Shown in pieces: positions 32,276 to 41,182 of a stretch of DNA of 64,000 nt (position 1 is the stretch's first letter; each line of letters begins with the position of its first letter). The translations under genes and the position numbers were made by a program. The stretch is taken from the NCBI GenBank assembly GCA_019419525.1, contig DXZU01000007.1, positions 78,298 to 142,297 of the forward strand. The letters are read 5' to 3'. The DNA is from Collinsella sp. (GTDB lineage: Bacteria > Actinomycetota > Coriobacteriia > Coriobacteriales > Coriobacteriaceae). The notes below the pieces were generated by a model, which made no database searches, was not told where the DNA came from, and saw only the letters and a program-made list of their open reading frames with translations.

Positions 32276-33745
32276 ATGAGCGAGAACGATTCCCAGCGTC
32301 CCCAGGATGCGGGCAACGCCGGCGAGACTCAGCAGCAGCCGCGCGTGCAGGTGGAGTCGACGCCTGCCGATGGCAACAACATTCCCTACGTGCAGGCCTA
32401 CGACACGCAGACCGGTAAGCCGCTGGGTGGCCAGCAGGTTGTAAACAAGCACACGGTGGTCAAGACCAAGACCAAAAAGCTGCCGATCTTTATTACGGCA
32501 CTCGCCGGCTGTGCCTGCGGCGCTCTGCTGGTCATTGCGCTCATTATGAGCGGCACGCTCAACATTGGCGGCGGAAAGAATGCCGTGACGGCGGGTGCTT
32601 CGGGTTCGTCGACGCAAAAGATCTCGATCGACTCCGAGGACACCACGCTGGCCGAGGCCGTTTCTGCCAAGGCGTTGCCCTCCGTGGTTTCCATTACCGC
32701 CACTTCGAGCGGCGGCCAGAATGGCTCGCTTTCGCAGTCTGCCGACGAGTCGGACGGCTTGGGCAGCGTCGGTTCGGGCGTTGTGCTCGATACCGAGGGC
32801 CACATCCTCACCAACAACCACGTGGTCGATGGCTATGACCAGTACGTGGTGACCATGGATGACGGCACCACATATGAGGCCGAGTTCGTGGGCAACGACG
32901 CCTCGAGCGACCTGGCCGTTATCAAGCTCAAGGACGCCGACGCCTCCAAGCTCACGCCGATTGAGATCGGTGATTCCTCCAAGCTCAACGTGGGCGAGTG
33001 GGTCATGGCCATCGGTTCGCCGTTTGGCAACGAGCAGTCTGTCTCCACGGGTATCGTCTCGGCGCTCTATCGCTCTACGGCCATGAGCTCTGCCAACGGT
33101 AACACCATCTATGCCAACATGATCCAGACCGATGCCGCCATCAACCCGGGCAACTCCGGCGGCGCGCTCGTTAACGATAACGGCGAGCTTGTGGGTATCA
33201 ACTCGCTCATCGAGAGCTACTCGGGCTCCAGCTCGGGCGTGGGCTTTGCCATTCCGGTCAACTATGCCAAGAACATTGCCGACCAGATCATCGACGGCAA
33301 GACGCCGGTGCATCCGTACATGGGCGCTACGCTTTCGAGCGTCAACGCGCTCAACGCCCGCACCAACAAGCTGAGCACCGATAGCGGCGCGTATGTAGCG
33401 AGCGTCGTCGAGGATGGCCCCGCCGCCAAGGCTGGCATCCAGGAAGGCGATGTCATCACCAAGCTGGGCGACGACGAGATCACGAGCGCCGATGGCCTGA
33501 TCATCGCGTTGCGCAGCCACGAGGTGGGCGAGAAGGTCGAGATCACGCTCATGCGCGGCAAGGAAGAGAAGACGGTCACCGTCGAGCTGGGCTCTGATGA
33601 GGAGTTACAGAACCAGCAGCAGAACGACAGCGCGACCGACACCGGCAACGGCGGCATTACCGATGAGCAGCTGCGCCAGTACCTGGAGGAGCTACTCGGC
33701 CAGCAAGGCCAGGGCCAGGGTCAAGGCTACGGCCAGGGTTACTAA
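32276..33745 (+). CDS. HtrA/DegP-type membrane serine protease
   Basis: 489 aa. N-terminal cytoplasmic region of about 75 residues, one membrane helix (ITALAGCACGALLVIALIM), then a trypsin-like domain with His in NNHVVDG, Asp in SSDLAVIK and Ser in GNSGGAL, and one PDZ domain (GIQEGDVITKLGDDEI). The C-terminus is a Gly/Gln-rich tail with repeated GQGQ and ends in QGYGQGY. Such proteases degrade misfolded exported proteins and help process surface proteins, here possibly the sortase substrates downstream. GAAAGGA precedes the ATG at 32276. Confidence 0.93.
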   Translation: MSENDSQRPQDAGNAGETQQQPRVQVESTPADGNNIPYVQAYDTQTGKPLGGQQVVNKHTVVKTKTKKLPIFITALAGCACGALLVIALIMSGTLNIGGGKNAVTAGASGSSTQKISIDSEDTTLAEAVSAKALPSVVSITATSSGGQNGSLSQSADESDGLGSVGSGVVLDTEGHILTNNHVVDGYDQYVVTMDDGTTYEAEFVGNDASSDLAVIKLKDADASKLTPIEIGDSSKLNVGEWVMAIGSPFGNEQSVSTGIVSALYRSTAMSSANGNTIYANMIQTDAAINPGNSGGALVNDNGELVGINSLIESYSGSSSGVGFAIPVNYAKNIADQIIDGKTPVHPYMGATLSSVNALNARTNKLSTDSGAYVASVVEDGPAAKAGIQEGDVITKLGDDEITSADGLIIALRSHEVGEKVEITLMRGKEEKTVTVELGSDEELQNQQQNDSATDTGNGGITDEQLRQYLEELLGQQGQGQGQGYGQGY

Positions 33746-33772
33746 CGAGCCGTATCACACATACCGATGCCA

Positions 33773-33814
33773 GAGGGGGCTGTCCCGCCAACGCGGGACA
33801 GCCCCCTCTTTTCT
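33773..33814 (+). terminator. Terminator of htrA
   Basis: A perfect 15-bp stem (33773-33787 with 33794-33808) followed by TTTTC. Confidence 0.9.
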
Positions 33815-33995
33815 TGTTGATCCGTTGGAGGCGGAGGAAAACGGATCATTTAGAAATGGCAAAGGCATGGTTTGATCGCGCGATCCACTCCGGTCTGGCG
33901 GCTGCCGATTCGGTGCGGTTTGAAAGGGTTATTCGGCCTCGTCGTGGCCGGTGGTACTCTAGTAGCCGTTTGAAATCGAGCGAAGGAGTGCCGCT

Positions 33996-36224
33996 ATGGA
34001 GCAATCGAGCCTGTTTGGTGACGGTGTGGATATCGATACCAAAACGTCCGCGAGCGCGGATGCCGCCGCACCGACCGACGCCCATGCCCAGGCGGCAGCG
34101 CGCGCGGCCGAGCTGCGCCACGAGCTCGATTACCACGCGTACCGCTACTACATGCTCGACGCACCCGAGATCACGGACGCCGCCTTCGACAAAATGCTCG
34201 TTGAGCTGCAGGAGATCGAGGCGACCTACCCCGATTTGGTGACGCCCGACAGCTATACCCAGCGTGTGGGCGGATACGTGAGCGAGCAATTTACGCCGGT
34301 CACGCATATGGCGCGCATGTATTCCATGGACGATGCCATGGATCTGGACGAGCTCGACGCATGGCTCCAGCGCACCGAGGATGCGCTCGGTGCCGGCAGC
34401 GTCACCTATACCTGCGAGCTTAAGATTGACGGTCTGGGCGTGGCCCTGACCTACCAAAACGGAACCTTCGTGCGCGCGGCAACGCGCGGCGACGGCACCA
34501 CGGGCGAGGACGTGTCGCTTAATGTGCGCACCATCAAGGACGTGCCCATGCACCTGTCCGAGCCGGCGCTCGCTCATATGGGCGCCGACCGCGAGCGTAC
34601 CATCGAAGTACGCGGCGAGGTCTACATGCCTAAGGGCAGCTTTGTTCGTCTGAATGAAGAGGCCGATGCCGAGGGCCGTGACCCCTTTGCCAACCCGCGC
34701 AACGCCGCTGCAGGATCCCTGCGCCAAAAAGACCCCAAGGTCACGGCGCGTCGCGACTTGGCCACCTTTATCTACGCCATCGCCGATACCGATCCGCTGC
34801 ACGTCCACAGCCAGCGCGAATTTCTCGACTGGCTGCGCAGCGCCGGTTTTAGCGTCAACCCCAACGTGGCCCGCTGCGCCACGCCGGCCGAGGTCCACGA
34901 GTTCTGCGCCCAGGCCCTCGAGCATCGCGGCGACTTGGACTACGACATCGACGGCGTGGTCGTAAAGGTCGACAGCTTCCAGCAGCAGCTCGACCTGGGC
35001 TTTACCGCCCGCGCACCGCGCTGGGCCATTGCCTTTAAGTTCCCGCCCGAGGAAAAGCAGACCATCCTGCGCGAGATTCGCATCCAGGTTGGCCGCACTG
35101 GTGTGCTCACGCCGGTCGCCGAGTTCGACCCGGTGACGGTCGCCGGCTCCACCATCGCGCGCGCCACGCTGCACAACATCGACGAGATCCGCCGCAAAAA
35201 CGTGCGCGAGGGCGATACCATCATCGTGCACAAGGCGGGCGACGTGATTCCCGAGGTCGTGGGCCCGGTGCTCGACAAGCGCCCGGCCGATTCGGTCGAC
35301 TGGCACATGCCCGAGGTCTGCCCCGTGTGCGGTAGCCCCGTGGTTCACGAGGATGGCGAGGTTGCCTACCGCTGCGTGTCCATCGACTGCCCCGCACAGC
35401 TCAAGGAGCGTTTGCTCCACTGGGTGAGCCGCGGCTGCATGGACGTCGATGGCCTGGGCGACGAGATCGTCGACAAGATGATCGCTGCCGGCCTGATCCA
35501 CGATGTCGCAGACTTCTACCAGCTCACGGTCGATGACATCGCAGGCCTGGATACGGGGCGCGTGTACGCGAGCACCAATAGCAAAAAGGGCGTTAAGAAG
35601 GGCGATCCCATTCCGGTAGGCCTCAAGACGGCCGAGAAAATCATCGCCGAGCTCAACAAGTCCAAGAGCCAGCCACTCGGGCGTGTGCTGTTTGCCCTGG
35701 GCATCCGCCACGTGGGCAAGAGCGTGGGCGAGGTCATCGCCGAGCGATTCCTGTCGATTGATAAGCTCATCTTGGCGAGTGAAGAGGACATCGCCGAGTG
35801 CGAGGGCATCGGTCCCAAGATTGCGGCGAGCGTCAAGCAGTTCCTGGCCGTGCCCGAAAACCTTGCCGTGCTGGAGCGCTTGCGTCAGGCGGGCCTGTCG
35901 CTCGAGGTCGACCTGGGCGCCGCGCACGCGCAAGCTGCGGCCGACGCTGGCGTGGCGGGCGAGCTCGCCGACGCACAGCCACTCGCGGGTCTGACGTTTG
36001 TGCTGACCGGCACGCTCGTCAACCGCACACGCGACGAGGCGGGTGCGGCGCTCAAGGTGCTCGGCGCCAAGGTTTCGGGCAGTGTTTCAAAGAAGACGAG
36101 CTATCTGGTCGCCGGCCCCAAAGCGGGCTCCAAGCTCACCAAAGCCGAGCAGCTGGGCGTACCCGTGCTGGACGAGGACGCGCTCGAGCAGATCTTGGCT
36201 ACCGGTGAGGTGCCCCAGGCTTAG
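33996..36224 (+). CDS. ligA: NAD-dependent DNA ligase LigA
   Basis: Seals nicks in DNA during replication and repair. 742 aa, slightly above the usual 670. Order: Ia domain (HAYRYYMLDAPEITDA), adenylation site KIDGLG, OB fold, zinc finger (CPVCGSPV and CVSIDCPAQ), helix-hairpin-helix repeats and a C-terminal BRCT (LTFVLTGTL). An extra basic segment (NSKKGVKKGDPIPVG) lies in the HhH region. GAAGGAG precedes the ATG. The 181 bases between the htrA terminator and the start hold nothing I recognise. Confidence 0.96.
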   Translation: MEQSSLFGDGVDIDTKTSASADAAAPTDAHAQAAARAAELRHELDYHAYRYYMLDAPEITDAAFDKMLVELQEIEATYPDLVTPDSYTQRVGGYVSEQFTPVTHMARMYSMDDAMDLDELDAWLQRTEDALGAGSVTYTCELKIDGLGVALTYQNGTFVRAATRGDGTTGEDVSLNVRTIKDVPMHLSEPALAHMGADRERTIEVRGEVYMPKGSFVRLNEEADAEGRDPFANPRNAAAGSLRQKDPKVTARRDLATFIYAIADTDPLHVHSQREFLDWLRSAGFSVNPNVARCATPAEVHEFCAQALEHRGDLDYDIDGVVVKVDSFQQQLDLGFTARAPRWAIAFKFPPEEKQTILREIRIQVGRTGVLTPVAEFDPVTVAGSTIARATLHNIDEIRRKNVREGDTIIVHKAGDVIPEVVGPVLDKRPADSVDWHMPEVCPVCGSPVVHEDGEVAYRCVSIDCPAQLKERLLHWVSRGCMDVDGLGDEIVDKMIAAGLIHDVADFYQLTVDDIAGLDTGRVYASTNSKKGVKKGDPIPVGLKTAEKIIAELNKSKSQPLGRVLFALGIRHVGKSVGEVIAERFLSIDKLILASEEDIAECEGIGPKIAASVKQFLAVPENLAVLERLRQAGLSLEVDLGAAHAQAAADAGVAGELADAQPLAGLTFVLTGTLVNRTRDEAGAALKVLGAKVSGSVSKKTSYLVAGPKAGSKLTKAEQLGVPVLDEDALEQILATGEVPQA

Positions 36225-36246
36225 CGCATCGATAACCAAATTGAAA

Positions 36247-36280
36247 AACCGCCCGGAAGCGCGATGCCTTCCGGGCGGTT
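36247..36280. terminator. Bidirectional terminator between ligA and merR
   Basis: A 13-bp perfect stem (36247-36259 with 36268-36280) between convergent genes; A-rich left flank and TTCTTACTTT right flank. Confidence 0.85.
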
Positions 36281-36281
36281 C

Positions 36282-37130
36282 TTACTTTGCTGGGGCAACC
36301 GGCACCGTGATCTGCGTCACGTAGGTTGCCGGGTCGTCGCTGATGATGTCATCGATGAGGGCGATCTCGCGTGAGGGACCGGCGGGTGTCAGGCCGTGCT
36401 CGCACATATAGCCGAGCAGCTGCTCGTAGCGTGGGGCTGCTTGCCCATGTGTACCGCGGAAGCTTATGGTCAGACAGCGCGCGGCGGGCCGTGTCTCGAC
36501 GTCGCCCAAGTAATCATCGGTGTCATCGAGCAGCAGGAAGACCTCGTCGTAGCCGTCAAAGTCGCCGGCGGCCAGGCGTTCGGGCGCGATACCCACACCC
36601 AGATTGCCCAGATAGGCAAAGGTTTCGTGCTGCCCCTGCTGAAGCTGGCGGATATGCCATCCCAGCGAATAGGCGTCGGTGGGATTGACGCGCTCGTGCA
36701 GCGTGGCGCAGCGAAGTTCGGGTTCCTCGATTTCGCTAATGGTGTCGAGATCAGCATTCAAAGCGCCATGAAGCAAGGCAAGCCGCTGGTCAATCTTGCG
36801 CGACATGCGCTCCAACTCACGCCGCCTGTGCTCAATTAACTCCTGTTGCTTGGTCAGTTGCCGTTGCATCAAATCCATATCGCGCGTAGTGACAAACTCG
36901 CGAATCTGCGCCAGCGGCAAGTCGAGAACGCGCAGGTTGCCGATGGTGTTGAGGGTGGAGAGCTGCCGCGATCCGTAGTAGCGGTACCCACTCGCCTGAT
37001 CGACATATGCTGGCTCTAACAGCCCCATCTGCTCGTAATGACGCAGTGTGCCCACGCTCAAATTGAGCAGGCGCGCCACCTCGCCAATGCGGAGCAGGCC
37101 CTCGGTGTGTTCGCTTGGCATGTCGGTCAC
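36282..37130 (-). CDS. MerR-family regulator with GyrI-like effector domain
   Basis: 282 aa, BmrR-type layout: N-terminal MerR HTH (LLRIGEVARLLNLSVGTLRHYE, then YRYYGSRQ), a long dimerisation helix (about residues 95-125) and a C-terminal effector-binding domain. The GTG at 37130 has AAGGAGCG upstream. It is followed by a divergently or co-oriented MATE exporter on the same strand upstream (37186-38532), so it may sense drugs exported by it, as BmrR does for Bmr; that link is inferred from position only. Confidence 0.85.
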   Translation of the reverse strand: MTDMPSEHTEGLLRIGEVARLLNLSVGTLRHYEQMGLLEPAYVDQASGYRYYGSRQLSTLNTIGNLRVLDLPLAQIREFVTTRDMDLMQRQLTKQQELIEHRRRELERMSRKIDQRLALLHGALNADLDTISEIEEPELRCATLHERVNPTDAYSLGWHIRQLQQGQHETFAYLGNLGVGIAPERLAAGDFDGYDEVFLLLDDTDDYLGDVETRPAARCLTISFRGTHGQAAPRYEQLLGYMCEHGLTPAGPSREIALIDDIISDDPATYVTQITVPVAPAK

Positions 37131-37185
37131 AGGACCGCTCCTTTCGGTAAAAACAGGGGAGAGGTGCTAGGCATGCGTCGCCTCG

Positions 37186-38532
37186 CTACGCCATCAGCTT
37201 GTCAAAAGTTCCGCGGCGGTTGAGCACGGTAAAGGCAATCACGCAGATGACCGCCGATAGAATCGATCCGCACGGCGAGGCGATACCCATGGGGAACAGC
37301 GTGTCGGAATAGGCGTTCGACAGTAGCCATGCACCGGGCACGCGAATGAGCACCACGGCCAGCACGTTGTGCGCAAAGCCGATGTAGCTCTTGCCATACG
37401 CAGCGAAAAAGCCGCTAAAGCAAATGTGGATGCCGGCAAAAATCGCGTCGAAAATATAACTGCGCATATAGCCGGTACCGGCGGCGACTACTGCAGCGTC
37501 CTTGGCAAAAAAGCCGATAAACGCCGGCGCCGCCAGCCACATCAGCACCGTGATCAGGCAGCCGTACACCACCGAGATGGTCATGGCGTCCTTGAGTACC
37601 TGACGCGCGCGATCGCCCTTGCCCGCGCCGGCATTTTGCGCCGTGAGCGCGCTGACGGTAGCGCCCATGGAACTCGGCACAATGAACAAAAAGCTGATCA
37701 TCTTTTCGACCAGGCCCACGGCGGCGGCGTCGACCAGACCGCGGTGGTTGGCGATGACGGTGATGAACATAAACGCCACCTGGATGCAGCCGTCCTGCAC
37801 GGCCACGGGCACGCCGATTTTAAGAATGCTACCGAGCACCTCGGGCTGGGGGCGCAGGTCGCTGCGCTTAACGTGGATGTTCGTGCGGCGGCTCTTGAGC
37901 CACACGAGCGCGAGGGCAACGCTGGCCGTCTGCGCGGTCACCGTGCCGAGCGCCGCGCCCACGGGGCCGAGCCCCATGTGGCCGATAAACAGAAAATCGA
38001 GCGCGATGTTGATGATGCATGCCACGCCAATCACGTACATGGGCGAGCGCGAATCGCCCAGGCCGCGAAAGATGGCCGAAAGAATGATGTACGCGGCGAT
38101 AAAGGGAATGCCGATAAAGCAAATGCGCAGGTAGGCGGCGGTGCCCTCGACCGCCTCGGCCGGCGTGCCAATGAGTGCCACGATCTGCGGGCACAGCGCG
38201 AGCAAGATGCCTGCCAGTACCACCGAGACACCCATAAACAGCGTGATGGTATTGCCGATGGCGGTCTCGGCGCGGTCAAACCGGCGCGAGCCCACGGCGT
38301 GGCCGACGATAACCGTCGTTCCCATGGCCAGGCCCACGAGCGTCACGGTAATGATATAGAGCGTCTGCGCGCCATTGCCTACGGCGGTGATGCCGGCGGC
38401 GCCGCTGAACTGCCCCATCATGTACAGGTCGGCCATGCCGTAGAGCATCTGCAAAAAGTACGAGAGCATATAAGGCAGGGCAAAGACCGCGATGGTCTTG
38501 GGGACATTGCCGCGTGTGAGGTCGTGTTCCAT
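37186..38532 (-). CDS. MATE-family multidrug/Na+ antiporter
   Basis: A 448-aa integral membrane exporter with about 12 helices; typical segments are LPYMLSYFLQMLYGMADLYMMGQ in the first helices, GNGAQTLY, and AGAGKGDRARQ between the two halves. The start at 38532 is set by homology of the first helix; its ribosome site is weak. The longer open frame up to 38787 runs through the palindromic repeat at 38688-38744 and is not real. It lies 55 bases upstream of merR on the same strand. Confidence 0.9.
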   Translation of the reverse strand: MEHDLTRGNVPKTIAVFALPYMLSYFLQMLYGMADLYMMGQFSGAAGITAVGNGAQTLYIITVTLVGLAMGTTVIVGHAVGSRRFDRAETAIGNTITLFMGVSVVLAGILLALCPQIVALIGTPAEAVEGTAAYLRICFIGIPFIAAYIILSAIFRGLGDSRSPMYVIGVACIINIALDFLFIGHMGLGPVGAALGTVTAQTASVALALVWLKSRRTNIHVKRSDLRPQPEVLGSILKIGVPVAVQDGCIQVAFMFITVIANHRGLVDAAAVGLVEKMISFLFIVPSSMGATVSALTAQNAGAGKGDRARQVLKDAMTISVVYGCLITVLMWLAAPAFIGFFAKDAAVVAAGTGYMRSYIFDAIFAGIHICFSGFFAAYGKSYIGFAHNVLAVVLIRVPGAWLLSNAYSDTLFPMGIASPCGSILSAVICVIAFTVLNRRGTFDKLMA

Positions 38533-38687
38533 GGGCGGGGCTTTCTGGCTGGGTTTGTTTACGTACCAGTGTAGTGAAAACCCTATAACGATTGTAGAGT
38601 CAAGGTTTGTGATGACGACGGGGCGAAAATAGTCACGCTCCAAGCACGATGCTTTGACCCCTCCATGCCCCTCACCTAGCCTCAAAT

Positions 38688-38744
38688 CATCACAACATTC
38701 GCCGTTTTTTGCCAAAATCGGGAAAAGCATCGAATGTTGTGATG
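38688..38744. repeat. CATCACAACATTCG palindrome family, copy 1
   Basis: Arms 38688-38701 and 38731-38744 (14 bp) around an interior nearly identical to copy 2. It lies in the 317-base gap before the nuclease-like gene; the rest of that gap (38533-38849) contains nothing else recognisable. Confidence 0.9.
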
Positions 38745-38849
38745 GTTTTTCTGCCACTCGGCCGGGTGGAATCGCTTTCTTGTGCACGAAGGTGTGCGGA
38801 CCCGTGGGCAGGGGAATAAGGTTGGTTATCCGACTCCATTGGAGGGCTC

Positions 38850-39887
38850 ATGGACCTGCCGATCGTCTTGTCCCATAAGACTGCCTGGCTGTACCACAAC
38901 GTGGCGCGCCCGTCCGAGCCGCTCTCGCGAGCAAGCAGCCTATACGATGAGGACTCGCTTGCTAGCGAGGCGGAGCCGACTGCGAGCCTGCCCAAATTGG
39001 GACTCGATGCCAAGGGACTGAGGGCTTCAACGGCAGTTGGGATCGTTACCGACTATCTGGTTTCGCTTGGTATTCCACGAGAAGAGCTCGATCATATCGA
39101 CACGCTCGTCAACTTCGATTTTGAGCGCTCGACGCCGGCTGGATTTAGGTGCCACGTGTTTGGGGCGCCGGTACCTCCAGGCCATCTTATCGAGGTGGCA
39201 GAGGGCCTTCTGGTGGTTGATGAGGCCATGTGCTTTGTCCAGGCGGGTTCGTGGATGAGTGAGCCCGAGCAGCTGGAATATGGCTACGAAATCTGCGCCC
39301 GATACCATTTGAATCATCTGTCGACAGGCGATTATATCGAGATGGGGCAGAGGTATACCGTTGCCGACTTGATTGCCTATTGCAATGAGAACCGATCTCG
39401 TCAGGGGGCTATACGCGCGGCCGCCGTGCTCAAGCGCGTGCACGATGGCGCGCGGTCGCCCATGGAGACGGCCACCGCAATCATGGTCGTAGCAAAACGT
39501 TTCCAGGGCGGGCTGGGATACGCCAAAATCGAGCTCAACCATAGGGTCGATGTTCCCAACGAGTTCAAGTGTCTCGCAAAGGCCGGGTATTTCGAGATTG
39601 ACGTATATGCGCCTGCGAGCGGTACGGGGATTGAATACAACGGCTCGGACCATCTTGATAAACAGCGCAGCGCGTCGGATGCGGAGCGTATGACCGTACT
39701 GAGCGCGCTGGGCTTTAGGATGATCGTCCTCACCGGGACTCAGTTTGCCCATCAGCTGCAATTGCACCGGGCGATGAACGCCATTGCGCTCGCTATGGGC
39801 CTCAAGTGCGACCGAAGCGAAGCGTTCCAAAAGCGGCAGAACGACCTTCGAGAATTCGTGATTCGCCACTGGGACGGCGGCCTCTAG
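38850..39887 (+). CDS. Predicted PD-(D/E)XK-type nuclease-fold protein, repeat-bracketed
   Basis: 345 aa. The C-terminal part resembles DUF559/Vsr-like nuclease folds: Glu206 in SPMETAT, Asp251 in EIDVYAP and Glu262 in GIEYNGSDHLD, then MIVLTGTQF as the last core strand. The N-terminal half (residues 1-190) is conserved in style with AbiEi-like Coriobacteria proteins, but I recognise no domain. GGAGGG precedes the ATG. The gene is bracketed by two nearly identical copies of the CATCACAACATTCG palindrome, 106 bases upstream and 42 bases downstream. Nuclease activity is a prediction. Confidence 0.65.
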   Translation: MDLPIVLSHKTAWLYHNVARPSEPLSRASSLYDEDSLASEAEPTASLPKLGLDAKGLRASTAVGIVTDYLVSLGIPREELDHIDTLVNFDFERSTPAGFRCHVFGAPVPPGHLIEVAEGLLVVDEAMCFVQAGSWMSEPEQLEYGYEICARYHLNHLSTGDYIEMGQRYTVADLIAYCNENRSRQGAIRAAAVLKRVHDGARSPMETATAIMVVAKRFQGGLGYAKIELNHRVDVPNEFKCLAKAGYFEIDVYAPASGTGIEYNGSDHLDKQRSASDAERMTVLSALGFRMIVLTGTQFAHQLQLHRAMNAIALAMGLKCDRSEAFQKRQNDLREFVIRHWDGGL

Positions 39888-39928
39888 GGGCGCTTTGGTC
39901 TTTCTACGGGGTGCCGTGGGCAGGCAAA

Positions 39929-39987
39929 CCATCACAACATTCGACGTTTTTTGCCAAAAACGGGAAAAGCATCGAATGTTGTGATGG
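39929..39987. repeat. CATCACAACATTCG palindrome family, copy 2
   Basis: Arms of 15 bp (39929-39943 with 39973-39987). Interior CGTTTTTTGCCAAAAACGGG differs from copy 1 at one position in this stretch. No further gene lies before moaA at 40123. Confidence 0.9.
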
Positions 39988-40122
39988 TCTGTGTGTTGAG
40001 GATGGGCTTGGGAAGTCCGTTTTGCTCGAAGCGACCTGTCCTGTCGTACGGGTGTCGGCATGATTCTCTCGTGGGGTATTATGTTTTCCGAAGAATAAAA
40101 CGCCGCGTGAGGGGAGGGCTGC

Positions 40123-41178
40123 GTGGACGGGCACGTGCAACATGACGACTTTGGCCGCGATATCAACTACCTGCGCATTGCCGTTACCGACAAGTGCAAT
40201 TTCCGCTGCATTTACTGCATGCCGGCCGATGGCGTGGCGCCCCGTGCACACGACGAGCTACTCAGCGCCGAGGAAATCGCCCGCTTTGTGCGCTTGGTGG
40301 CGGGGGAGGGCATTCGCCGCGTACGCCTGACGGGCGGCGAGCCGCTGGTCAGCCGCCGTATCATCCCGCTCATTCGCGACATCCGCGCGATTCCGCGGAT
40401 CGAGGACATCTCGCTCACCACCAACGGAGCTCTGCTGCCCAAGCTGGCGCCGCAGCTCAAGGACGCGGGGCTTAACCGCGTCAACATTTCGCTCGACACG
40501 CTCGACCCTACGCTCTTTGGAAAGATCACGCGCCTGGGTCGACTCGAGCAGACCATGGCTGGCATCGACGCGGCGCTGGCTTGGGGCTTTGAGCCCGTTA
40601 AGGTCAACTGCGTTGTTGTGCGCCGGCTCAACCAGGATGTGGCGGCCCTCGCACGACTGACCGTCGACCGCCCCATCCACCTGCGCTTTATCGAATACAT
40701 GCCCATCGGCGACGAGCGCACGAGCTCGCATTGCGCCGTGGACCCTCACGCACCCACGCTCAACCCCGAGTTGTGGGATGCGAGCGACAGCGTGCCGAGC
40801 GACGAGCTGCGGGCGCGCGTCAATGCCGGGGCCGCCGCGATGGGTCTGGGCGAGCTCGAACCGCTTGACATCACCGACGCTCCTGCCGGCGCGGGCCCCG
40901 CGCGCTATTGGCGCTTTCCGGGCGCGGCGGGAACGGTCGGCTTCATCAGCGCCATGTCCAACCATTTTTGCGCGAGCTGCAACCGCCTGCGCCTGACGGC
41001 CGATGGCAACGTGCGTCCGTGCCTGTTCAGCGATGCCGAGTATTCGGTGCGCGAGGCGTTGCGCCGTGGTGATGATATGCAGGTACTTTCGATTTGGCGC
41101 GATGCCGTGGCCCACAAACCGCAGGAACACGCGATAATTGAGGGCACGCAACGATTTATGTCCCAAATCGGAGGATGA
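40123..41178 (+). CDS. moaA: GTP 3',8-cyclase MoaA
   Basis: A radical SAM enzyme for the first step of molybdenum cofactor synthesis, GTP to 3',8-cyclo-GTP. 351 aa. N-terminal cluster CNFRCIYC, LTGGEPL, ISLDTLD; C-terminal second cluster CASCNRLR with the third Cys in VRPCLF. GTG start with GAGGGGAGGG. It is 4 bases before the moaC-mobB fusion. No MOCO riboswitch was recognised in the short leader. Confidence 0.95.
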   Translation: MDGHVQHDDFGRDINYLRIAVTDKCNFRCIYCMPADGVAPRAHDELLSAEEIARFVRLVAGEGIRRVRLTGGEPLVSRRIIPLIRDIRAIPRIEDISLTTNGALLPKLAPQLKDAGLNRVNISLDTLDPTLFGKITRLGRLEQTMAGIDAALAWGFEPVKVNCVVVRRLNQDVAALARLTVDRPIHLRFIEYMPIGDERTSSHCAVDPHAPTLNPELWDASDSVPSDELRARVNAGAAAMGLGELEPLDITDAPAGAGPARYWRFPGAAGTVGFISAMSNHFCASCNRLRLTADGNVRPCLFSDAEYSVREALRRGDDMQVLSIWRDAVAHKPQEHAIIEGTQRFMSQIGG

Positions 41179-41182
41179 TCAT

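Noticed and set aside
38533..38787. N-terminal extension of the MATE transporter
   Set aside because: The extension runs through the palindromic repeat and has no homology-like or hydrophobic pattern; the family start is at 38532.
40063..40122. Moco riboswitch before moaA
   Set aside because: The leader after the palindrome is too short and lacks the conserved motif.
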